A stretch of 26,702 nt of DNA, taken from contig JAZNUH010000022.1 in assembly GCA_045592225.1 (NCBI GenBank), forward strand, positions 1 through 26,702, written 5' to 3'. Shown here one piece after another: positions 21,427 through 26,702 of the stretch (position 1 is its first letter; each line of letters opens with the position of its first letter). The DNA is from JAZNUH01 sp045592225. Its GTDB lineage: Bacteria; Bacillota; Clostridia; UMGS1883; UMGS1540. Below the pieces are notes generated by a model, which was given only the letters and a program-made list of their open reading frames with translations, did no database searches and had not been told where the DNA came from. Both the position numbers and the translations under genes were made by a program.

Positions 21427-22212
21427 ATGAAACTTATTATCAAAAATGACTATGACCAGATGTGTGCATGGGCTGCTCAGCATATTGCTGATGCTATCAA
21501 CAATCATTCCGAAAGCCGCCCCTTTATACTTGGTCTGCCTACCGGTTCTTCTCCTCTCGGAGTATATAAAAGACTTATCGAAATGAACAAAGCCGGTAAA
21601 GTAAGCTTTAAAAATGTTGTTACCTTCAATATGGATGAATATGTTGGCCTTCCCAAAGACCATGACCAGAGCTACTGGTACTTTATGCATGATAATTTCT
21701 TCAATCATATTGATATCCCTGCAGAAAATATAAACATTTTAAACGGTATGGCTGATGACCTTGAAGCAGAATGTCAGCGCTATGAAGACAAAATTGCTTC
21801 CTACGGCGGAATAGACCTGTTCCTTGGCGGCAGCGGTGTTGACGGACATATTGCTTTCAACGAACCCTTTACATCACTTACATCACGCACAGGTGTTCGT
21901 GCCCTGACAGAGGATACTCTCATTGTAAACTCACGCTTCTTCGGCAATGACCCCGAAAAGGTGCCTAAGACAGCTCTTTCTGTTGGTGTTGGCACAGTTT
22001 GCGATTCAAAAGAGGTTCTGCTTCTCATAAGCGGTCATAACAAGGCTCGTGCACTTCGTCACTGTGTAGAAGGCGGCGTTGACCATGCATGGACAATCAG
22101 CGCACTTCAGCTCCACGCTAACGGAATTGTTGCCTGCGATGAGGCTGCCTGCGGCGAGCTTAAGGTTGACACATATAAATACTTTAAAGAAATTTATAAG
22201 AACGAAAAATAA
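21427..22212 (+). CDS. nagB: Glucosamine-6-phosphate deaminase
   Basis: A 261-residue cytosolic enzyme that converts glucosamine 6-phosphate to fructose 6-phosphate and ammonia, feeding amino sugars into glycolysis. Visible marks are GLPTGSSPLGVY (phosphate loop, 36-47), FNMDEYVGL with catalytic Asp70, and GVDGHIAFNEP with His141. The loop after this (FTSLTSRT) differs from the usual GSSF form. The length matches the shorter Gram-positive type without the E. coli allosteric extension. GGAGAG precedes ATG by about 11 nt. No nagA or PTS gene is in the window; the neighbouring regulator and permease suggest an amino-sugar or sialic-acid-like locus, which is inference. Confidence 0.95.
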   Translation: MKLIIKNDYDQMCAWAAQHIADAINNHSESRPFILGLPTGSSPLGVYKRLIEMNKAGKVSFKNVVTFNMDEYVGLPKDHDQSYWYFMHDNFFNHIDIPAENINILNGMADDLEAECQRYEDKIASYGGIDLFLGGSGVDGHIAFNEPFTSLTSRTGVRALTEDTLIVNSRFFGNDPEKVPKTALSVGVGTVCDSKEVLLLISGHNKARALRHCVEGGVDHAWTISALQLHANGIVACDEAACGELKVDTYKYFKEIYKNEK

Positions 22213-22216
22213 ACCC

Positions 22217-22249
22217 AAAAGAGCCACCCTGTCGGGTGGCTCTTTTTTT
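22217..22249. terminator. Bidirectional terminator between nagB and the esterase gene
   Basis: AAAAGAGCCACCC and GGGTGGCTCTTTT pair around TGTC with T and A runs on either side. It overlaps the stop codon of the convergent esterase gene. Confidence 0.9.
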
Positions 22250-23144
22250 AGTCATTACTTTTAATCCATTGATATGCTTCTTCCGCTGCGGCTTTTATGG
22301 GTAATATCTCACCCTTATAAACATTGATACCACCGGTTTTTACAAGCTCTCCGTAAAGCTGAGGCTCGTGTCCCCCCTCGGGGAAGGTGCGCAGCTGTGC
22401 GTTGCCGCCGTTTTTGTTTATCATTTCCACAAAGCTTTTTGTAACCTCGCAGGAAACAATCTCATCATTCAGGCAATGCCAGAACTTTACCGGAACGGGA
22501 TATTTTTCCGCCCGTTTATTGTTCACAGGATTTGCACCCAAAATCTTTTGCTCATCGTAAATGTACTCGCCCGATTGGTCGGTGTCAAGACCGTATATTT
22601 TACCCAGGGCAGTTTTGGGCAATCCCCCACTCCACGGGTGCAGAAATATTTGGTTGTATGTATCAAGCACAGGGCAAAAAGCCGAGTGTGCAATTACAGG
22701 TATAAGTCCGCTGAGCACAAGATTTGTACTGCTTATGCCGCCCATCGAACCACCGTGTACAAATACCTCCGGCTTTAAATTAAACTTTTCCATACAGTAA
22801 TAATAGGCTTTAACATAGCTTTGGGTGGCAATGGGACTTCCTATATTGTTGCGAAGGTCAATTCCCTCTGCATCGGCGTATTCCTGCGGTAAGCCGTTAA
22901 CATCCATAACCGCATACCCGTTGGCAACAAGATATTGGGTAAACGCCTGCTTTTCAATTTGCGAATCGTCTGTTGTCACCGTACCTCCTGCACCGTGGCA
23001 GCTTATTACAAGCCTTGTTGCCACGCCGTCATTACTGTAGCCGTCAGGCAACATTATAAAGCCGTTGTCTTCACAAAGCCGCTCAGTTTTGCCCTGCACA
23101 TCGCAGTTTACCAGCGTGGTAAATCTGTGAATTTCAATACCCAT
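22248..23144 (-). CDS. Alpha/beta hydrolase (prolyl oligopeptidase-like esterase)
   Basis: A 298-residue hydrolase with a complete triad: Ser133 in the nucleophile elbow HGGSMGG, Asp227 in CLNDEIV, and His259 in EGGHEP. The oxyanion motif HGAGG lies at 50-54. No signal peptide is seen, so it is probably cytosolic. Architecture resembles family S9-like or acetyl-xylan-type esterases that remove acyl groups from sugars, but the substrate is not determined. The ribosome site is weak (GGGGACGGG before ATG). It is convergent with nagB and shares its terminator; it is the last gene of the minus-strand group that starts with the second S23 gene. Confidence 0.85.
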   Translation of the reverse strand: MGIEIHRFTTLVNCDVQGKTERLCEDNGFIMLPDGYSNDGVATRLVISCHGAGGTVTTDDSQIEKQAFTQYLVANGYAVMDVNGLPQEYADAEGIDLRNNIGSPIATQSYVKAYYYCMEKFNLKPEVFVHGGSMGGISSTNLVLSGLIPVIAHSAFCPVLDTYNQIFLHPWSGGLPKTALGKIYGLDTDQSGEYIYDEQKILGANPVNNKRAEKYPVPVKFWHCLNDEIVSCEVTKSFVEMINKNGGNAQLRTFPEGGHEPQLYGELVKTGGINVYKGEILPIKAAAEEAYQWIKSND

Positions 23145-23214
23145 AATCCCGTCCCCTTTCCACAGCTGTTATTCTAACACAGGAAAATTCTGATTAAAAG
23201 GGTCTATTTACCTT

Positions 23215-24273
23215 TTATTCGTTTATAATTACCTGCTTTATAACTATGTCTGTCACAGGCTTGTCACTCGTATCTGTTTCTGCCTCGCAAATTCTGTCAA
23301 CAACCTCCATACCCTCTGTAACTCTGCCAAAGGCGGCATAGTTTCCGTCCAGAAAATTACTGTCCTTGTGCACTATAAAGAACTGACTTGAACCCGAATT
23401 AAAGTCCTGTGCCCTTGCCAGCGACAGCGCGCCTCTTGTGTGGGGAATAAGATTGAAAAATCCGTTGTATAAAAATTCGCCGTATACTACTCCTGCCTCT
23501 TTGTATTCTCCGTTTTTGTCATATCCGCCGCCCTGTGCAACAAAGTCCTTTATTACACGGTGGAAAATTGTTCCGTCATAAAAGCCGGATTTTGCAAGGG
23601 AAATAAAGTTATAACAGGTACTGGGCGCAAGGTCGGGGTATAACTCAAAAGCAATTTCCTCTCCGCCCTCCAGTATCATTTTGCCTGTTACCCTGTTTGC
23701 ATTGCCGTTTACATAGTCACAATACATGGTATAATTTTGTCTGAGCGCCTGCTCGTATATGGCGCACAGCTCGGCAAGACCTGTGTTTTCTTCAAGTTCA
23801 CCAAGCTCGTATTTAATTTCAACAGTTTTTGTAGCCTCTATCCAGTTTACCTCGGCACCCATTATCTCGGCAACCGCTCTTACGGGAATAAGTGTTCTGC
23901 CGTCTACTATGGTCGGTGGCACGTCCATTTTATATCCCTTTGATATAGAGAGTCCGTCCATACGAAAGGCAGTATCGGCTCCCACCCACATCATATAAAG
24001 GTTGTCCTTTCTGTAAATTAAAACACCCTCGTTTTCCGCGTCCCAGTAAACGTCGCAGTTAAGCTCTTCACTTATTGCGCGGATGGGCAGCATAGTTCTG
24101 TCGCCTACATATGTACCATTTTGATCATATACAGGAAAAGCCTGTGCAGGCACATCACTGTTAAGCTCCTTGCCGTTTACCGTTACGGTTATTTTGCCGT
24201 CAGCCAGAGCTGTAAAACCGCAAACAGAAAGTAAAATAAATACACTTAAAATCAATGCTAAAACTTTTTTCAT
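23215..24273 (-). CDS. Exported CuAO-N-like plus cyclophilin-type peptidylprolyl isomerase fusion
   Basis: A 352-residue exported protein. The signal peptide MKKVLALILSVFILLSVCGFTALA ends near residue 24. Residues about 28-155 carry a copper amine oxidase N-terminal-like pair of units (RTMLPIRAISEELNCDVYWD and RTLIPVRAVAEIMGAEVNWI). Residues about 190-352 are a cyclophilin domain with PSTCYNFISLAKSGFYDG, FHRVIKDFVAQGGG (active-site Arg), GSSQFFIVHKD and YAAFGRVTEGMEVVD. It should isomerise prolyl bonds outside the membrane, possibly anchored to the wall by the N-terminal module. GGAGAGGAG precedes ATG. Its upstream region is the left flank of repeat array B. Confidence 0.92.
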   Translation of the reverse strand: MKKVLALILSVFILLSVCGFTALADGKITVTVNGKELNSDVPAQAFPVYDQNGTYVGDRTMLPIRAISEELNCDVYWDAENEGVLIYRKDNLYMMWVGADTAFRMDGLSISKGYKMDVPPTIVDGRTLIPVRAVAEIMGAEVNWIEATKTVEIKYELGELEENTGLAELCAIYEQALRQNYTMYCDYVNGNANRVTGKMILEGGEEIAFELYPDLAPSTCYNFISLAKSGFYDGTIFHRVIKDFVAQGGGYDKNGEYKEAGVVYGEFLYNGFFNLIPHTRGALSLARAQDFNSGSSQFFIVHKDSNFLDGNYAAFGRVTEGMEVVDRICEAETDTSDKPVTDIVIKQVIINE

Positions 24274-24297
24274 TTTCTCCTCTCCTTTTCTCAGTTC

Positions 24298-24334
24298 AGC
24301 GTGCGAAGCACATTTAGCTCGCGTTAGCGAATTT
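24298..24334 (+). repeat. Fragment of array C-type units left of array B
   Basis: AGC, hairpin GTGC-gaa-GCAC, core ATTTAGCT, hairpin CGC-gtta-GCG, then AATTTA. It matches 25508-25548 unit by unit in the same orientation. Confidence 0.65.
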
Positions 24335-24367
24335 ATTATAAAATCAGCGAACTATTTAGATGCCAAT
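24335..24367 (+). repeat. 33-bp direct repeat, left copy, flanking array B
   Basis: Begins ATTATAAAATCAGCGAAC; 30 of 33 bases match 24568-24600. Confidence 0.85.
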
Positions 24368-24373
24368 ATTCTT

Positions 24374-24567
24374 GTCGATATGCAAACTCCGTTTGCTCGA
24401 TATTTTTGCTACCGCAAAATCGATATGTTTTCGCCATGCTCAAACTCGATATGATATGAATTCTCGTTGCGTTAGCAACATATCGAGTGCGAAGCACATA
24501 TCGAGTCTGCAAGACATATCGAGAATTCGCCAGAATTCATATCGACGATTTCATCTTCGATGAAATC
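24374..24567. repeat. Inverted 4+4 hairpin array B
   Basis: Four forward cores: GTCGATAT 24374, CTCGATAT 24396, ATCGATAT 24419, CTCGATAT 24445. They are separated by hairpins GCAAAC/GTTTGC and TTTTGC/GCAAAA and one unstructured gap. A central hairpin GTTGC-gtta-GCAAC lies at 24466-24479. Four inverted cores follow: ATATCGAG 24480, 24498 and 24516, and ATATCGAC 24539, separated by TGC-gaa-GCA, TCT-gca-AGA and GAATTC-gcca-GAATTC. A terminal hairpin GATTTCATC/GATGAAATC occupies 24547-24567. The outermost pair has co-varied (GTC with GAC against CTC with GAG). Confidence 0.88.
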
Positions 24568-24600
24568 ATTATAAAATCAGTGAACAATTTAGATGCCGAT
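24568..24600 (+). repeat. 33-bp direct repeat, right copy, flanking array B
   Basis: Begins ATTATAAAATCAGTGAAC and starts on the base after the terminal hairpin of array B. Confidence 0.85.
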
Positions 24601-24611
24601 TGTTAAACCTC

Positions 24612-24983
24612 TTACTTATTATATGTATACTTGCATGCTGGACATACTTCATACGCAGAATCATGACACGTGCCACAATTTGGACACTGTTTTAATCCAT
24701 CTTTATCCGAAAAATCAAATTTCGGAAAATTTCCGATATATTCATTTTTATCCTCGTATTTATCTATTGTATTATTTTCAACGCTAAAACCTTTTTTGTG
24801 AACGCCTTCCTCTTTAGTGGGCAAAGCAACGACAATTAAGTATCCTGCTATCCCAAACAAAAAACAATACCAAAAATATTTTCTATTATAATATCCTTTT
24901 TTGGATGCGATTTCCATAAACTCTTCTGATAATACATAAGAAATAACTAACCCTACAAGCACTAAAACTATAATCAATCCCAT
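24612..24983 (-). CDS. Small membrane protein with C-terminal zinc ribbon
   Basis: A 123-residue protein. Hydrophobic helices lie at about 2-18 and 37-55, followed by a charged linker and a C-terminal zinc ribbon with two CxxC knuckles (Cys100/Cys103 and Cys114/Cys117) plus an extra Cys106. It is probably a cell-membrane protein with the ribbon facing the cytosol. It begins 2 nt after the stop of S23 gene 2 (GAGAG upstream), so the two are almost certainly translated from one mRNA. I recognise no named family. Together with S23 gene 2 it forms a two-gene cassette between arrays C and B, a partner lacking at the S23 gene 1 locus. Confidence 0.75.
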   Translation of the reverse strand: MGLIIVLVLVGLVISYVLSEEFMEIASKKGYYNRKYFWYCFLFGIAGYLIVVALPTKEEGVHKKGFSVENNTIDKYEDKNEYIGNFPKFDFSDKDGLKQCPNCGTCHDSAYEVCPACKYTYNK

Positions 24984-24985
24984 AT

Positions 24986-25354
24986 TTATCTCTCATTATT
25001 GTTTGTTTTTTCTTTTACTGTGTTAATTGATGAAATCAACATCCTGCGAATTTGACCGCAAGCATTTATTATTGACTTATATGTTTCATCATCTATATAT
25101 CCTGTTCTGTTCAGAAGTTCCAGCCAATATTCTGACTCGTAACACTCTTTTAAAGCTATTTGCATTTTTGATATAAAATCAGCAGTTCCGTGAGCATATT
25201 TCGATTCGTGAATATTGGCACCGATTGATGTTCCCGAACGCATAAGCTGATTTGTTAAAACACTTTCTCTTTTTGTTTCTTTTATGTCTTTGCACATATT
25301 TATAATTTCAACTGCAAAATCTTTTGCTTTATCAAGCATTATGCTTTCTGCCAT
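24986..25354 (-). CDS. S23-type four-helix-bundle protein 2
   Basis: A 122-residue paralog of the protein at 14564. Shared marks are DKAKDFAVEIINMCKDIK, LTNQLMRSGTSIGANIHESK, KMQIALKECYESEYWLELLN, and CGQIRRMLISSINTVKEK. I start it at MAESIML by alignment with paralog 1 (GGATGTG 6 nt upstream); an ATG six codons earlier abuts the first core of array C. It belongs to the family of 23S rRNA intervening-sequence proteins, whose Avd-like relatives bind nucleic acid, but lies outside any rRNA. Array C is 22 nt upstream of the start. It is co-transcribed with the zinc-ribbon membrane protein. Confidence 0.9.
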   Translation of the reverse strand: MAESIMLDKAKDFAVEIINMCKDIKETKRESVLTNQLMRSGTSIGANIHESKYAHGTADFISKMQIALKECYESEYWLELLNRTGYIDDETYKSIINACGQIRRMLISSINTVKEKTNNNER

Positions 25355-25376
25355 ATCTACACATCCAATCATTTTT

Positions 25377-25581
25377 AGCTAAATTTTGCAACAAGTTGCA
25401 AAGCTAAATTATTCCGCTTCGCTCCATAGCTAAATTGTTTTTTCAAAACAGCTAAATTAAATTCGCCTCATAGCTGACCGAAGGTCAATTTAGCTACGAA
25501 GTAATTTAGCGTGCTTTAGCACATTTAGCTCGCCATCAGGCGAATTTAGCTGAATAGATTTAACTTAAGTTAAATCTATTC
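25377..25581. repeat. Inverted 4+4 hairpin array C
   Basis: Four forward AGCTAAATT cores at 25377, 25402, 25428 and 25450, separated by TTGCAAC/GTTGCAA, an imperfect CCGCTTCGCTCC spacer and GTTTT/AAAAC. A partial AGCT at 25472 and a central hairpin GACC-gaa-GGTC (25476-25486) follow. Four inverted cores are AATTTAGCT 25487, AATTTAGC 25503, ATTTAGCT 25523 and AATTTAGCT 25543, separated by AC-gaa-GT, GTGC-ttta-GCAC and CGCC-atca-GGCG. The terminal element is a perfect 30-bp palindrome at 25552-25581 with arms GAATAGATTTAACTT. It has the same order of parts as arrays A and B. Confidence 0.88.
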
Positions 25582-25625
25582 TACCACACCCCTCTCCAAA
25601 AAACAATGCCGCTCTCATTTATATA

Positions 25626-25654
25626 TTGACAAACTAACACTCCTGTGCTAAAAT
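25626..25654 (+). promoter_or_regulatory. Promoter of the TPP riboswitch-thiT transcript
   Basis: TTGACA (25626-25631), 17-nt spacer, TAAAAT (25649-25654). Confidence 0.75.
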
Positions 25655-25663
25655 AATCCCATA

Positions 25664-25755
25664 GAAAAGGGGTGCTTGCTAAAAGCAGGCTGAGAGTAAA
25701 CGTGCCATCGTTTTAACCCATAACCTGATTTGGATAATGCCAACGTAGGGAAATA
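25664..25755 (+). promoter_or_regulatory. TPP riboswitch (THI element)
   Basis: Canonical THI-box blocks are present in order: GGGGTGCT, GGCTGAGAG (25689-25697), a short P3a insertion, ACCTGATTTGGATAATGCC (25723-25741) and AACGTAGGGA. It binds thiamine pyrophosphate and controls the downstream transporter gene. Confidence 0.97.
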
Positions 25756-25772
25756 TTGTCGTTTTCTTCAAT

Positions 25773-25802
25773 CGGGTCACACTTTTCTGTGACCCGTTTT
25801 TT
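25773..25802 (+). terminator. Terminator of the TPP riboswitch
   Basis: CGGGTCAC pairs with GTGACCCG around an 8-nt loop, followed by six T, 22 nt before the thiT start codon. It is expected to form with TPP bound. Confidence 0.9.
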
Positions 25803-25824
25803 GTTGGCTTGAAAGGAGACAAAA

Positions 25825-26373
25825 ATGACGACCACAAAAAAACTGACCACATGTGCTCTTATGATAGCACTGGCAACCGTTTTGATGCTCATATCAAAGC
25901 TGATTCCTGCCCCCTGGCTGCAGGGCGGCTCTGTCACCCTTGCATCAATGGTGCCAATAATTGTAACCGCTATATTGTTTGGCACAAAATGGGGACTTTC
26001 CTCAGCAATTGCATTCGCCTTAATACAAATGCTGTCCGGCTTTTATCCCCCTCCCACGCAGTCATTTTTCAGCTTTGTACTTGTAGTGCTTCTTGACTAT
26101 GTAATTGCCTACGGCGTGCTGGGTCTTTCGGGAATGTTTTTCTCGCTCTATGGCAAGGGTAAGCTTGCCGCACCTCTGTCGGCTTTCACCGTAACCCTGC
26201 TCCGTTATGCTTGTCATATTGCCTCAGGTCTGCTTATATGGGGGGTCTACGCACCCGAAGGACAAAGCGTTCTCGCCTACTCGGTTATTTATAACGGAAC
26301 ATATATGATTCCCGAAATAATCATCACCACACTTGTTATGGCATTTGTGGGTAGGTTTAAAATGTTCAACTAA
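25825..26373 (+). CDS. thiT: Thiamine transporter substrate-binding component ThiT
   Basis: A 182-residue membrane protein with six hydrophobic segments that fits ThiT (YuaJ), the S component of an energy-coupling factor transporter for thiamine. Family-like features are the N-terminal TTCALMIALATVLMLISKLIP, the substrate-side GGSVTLASMVPIIVTAILFGTKWGL, and YVIAYGVLGLSGMF. It needs the shared EcfAA'T module, which is not in this window. AAAGGAG lies 6 nt before ATG. The TPP riboswitch upstream independently supports thiamine as the substrate. It is the only gene of its transcript and ends 5 bp before a hairpin. Confidence 0.95.
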   Translation: MTTTKKLTTCALMIALATVLMLISKLIPAPWLQGGSVTLASMVPIIVTAILFGTKWGLSSAIAFALIQMLSGFYPPPTQSFFSFVLVVLLDYVIAYGVLGLSGMFFSLYGKGKLAAPLSAFTVTLLRYACHIASGLLIWGVYAPEGQSVLAYSVIYNGTYMIPEIIITTLVMAFVGRFKMFN

Positions 26374-26377
26374 ATAA

Positions 26378-26400
26378 AACCACCGCCGTTGGCGGTGGTT
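26378..26400 (+). terminator. GC-rich hairpin after thiT
   Basis: AACCACCGCC pairs with GGCGGTGGTT around GTT, but only ATTA follows, so the terminator is weak. Its 20 bases from CACCGCC on recur exactly at 26660-26679. Confidence 0.6.
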
Positions 26401-26702
26401 ATTAGGGAGAAGCCGGGTTTGGCTTGTTATTTTCCAGTGATAGTGCGCAAAAAAACGCAGACATACGCTAGTATGACTGCGTTTTTTTACTTCTCTAAGA
26501 CAAAAAATTCCCAACCCAAAACTGCGAATGCACCACAAAATTCTCGATTTTGAGTGCAGGACACGGAAAAAAGCCGAAGGAATCCTTGACGGATTGCAAG
26601 GCTTTTTGACACAGTAATGTGCCAAAATCGTGGATTTTGGGCGATTTATCCCTAACAAGCACCGCCGTTGGCGGTGGTTTAAATTATGTCTTATTATTCA
26701 GC
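26401..26702. other. Gene-free hairpin-rich stretch at the right edge
   Basis: No supported gene. TTAGGGA (26402-26408) and TCCCTAA (26649-26655) are inverted outer arms. Inside are a strong hairpin with A7 and T7 flanks (26449-26488, arms ACGCAG/CTGCGT and CATAC/GTATG), a CAAAAT/ATTTTG hairpin near 26535-26552, an AAAAAGCC/GGCTTTTT stem (26567-26606) and a CCAAAAT/ATTTTGG hairpin (26622-26640). A second copy of the post-thiT hairpin closes it. Either a structured RNA or a small palindromic element. Confidence 0.5.

Noticed and set aside
26224..26658. 144-codon minus-strand frame at the right end
   Set aside because: Runs through a dense set of hairpins and antisense to thiT; no ribosome site or domain.

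Overview
The window looks like a chromosomal segment of an anaerobic low-to-moderate-GC Bacillota, most likely an uncultured gut-type Clostridia. The support is the set of families present (fused FeoA-FeoB, lysine and TPP riboswitches with Firmicutes-type transporters, ThiT, SLH and copper-amine-oxidase-N surface domains, a PocR-AraC regulator, S23-type four-helix-bundle proteins) and the Gram-positive style of strong AGGAGG ribosome sites and U-tailed terminators. No rRNA, tRNA, CRISPR array, transposase or phage gene was seen.

Layout. 1-2660 (+): a LOG-family hydrolase, a PrsA-like foldase lipoprotein and a YebC/PmpR regulator. 2659-3505: no genes, but three and a bit tandem copies of a hairpin-rich ~235-310 bp unit. 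3557-6534: an accessory stretch of small minus-strand genes (membrane or secreted proteins, two tandem CuAO-N paralogs, a DUF4279 protein) separated by copies of an interspersed repeat. 6571-9102 (-): a fused FeoAB iron transporter and a possible 29-codon gene with its own promoter, ribosome site and terminator. 9273-13737 (+): a phosphohexomutase, an EamA exporter, and an NhaC-family transporter under a lysine riboswitch. 13859-17555 (-): small proteins, an S23 four-helix-bundle gene, an SLH protein and an aminotransferase. 17632-18280 (+): a tandem pair of structured non-coding RNAs. 18357-22212: an EamA permease and a propeller-like protein divergent from a PocR-AraC regulator, then nagB. 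22248-25354 (-): an esterase, a CuAO-N/cyclophilin fusion, a zinc-ribbon membrane protein and a second S23 gene. 25626-26373 (+): TPP riboswitch and thiT. The right end is another hairpin-rich gene-free stretch.

The most interesting signal is a repeat architecture found three times (14962-15158, 24374-24567, 25377-25581). Each is about 200 bp and holds four copies of an 8-9 bp core in one orientation, a central hairpin, four copies in the inverted orientation, and a longer terminal hairpin. Most of the intervals between cores are small hairpins. The core differs between loci (AGTGATATT, CTCGATAT and AGCTAAATT types) but the plan is the same. Two arrays lie directly upstream of the two S23 genes; the third lies just past the gene downstream of the second S23 gene and is exactly flanked by 33-bp direct repeats. 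This suggests a small element or structured nucleic acid partnered with S23 proteins. Function is inference; the architecture is read directly from the sequence.

Physiology that can be read: lysine uptake or export under an L-box, thiamine uptake under a THI box, ferrous iron uptake, amino-sugar use (NagB), and envelope protein folding (PrsA-like lipoprotein and exported cyclophilin). All start-codon choices below were made from ribosome-site spacing and homology, not from the longest reading frame.
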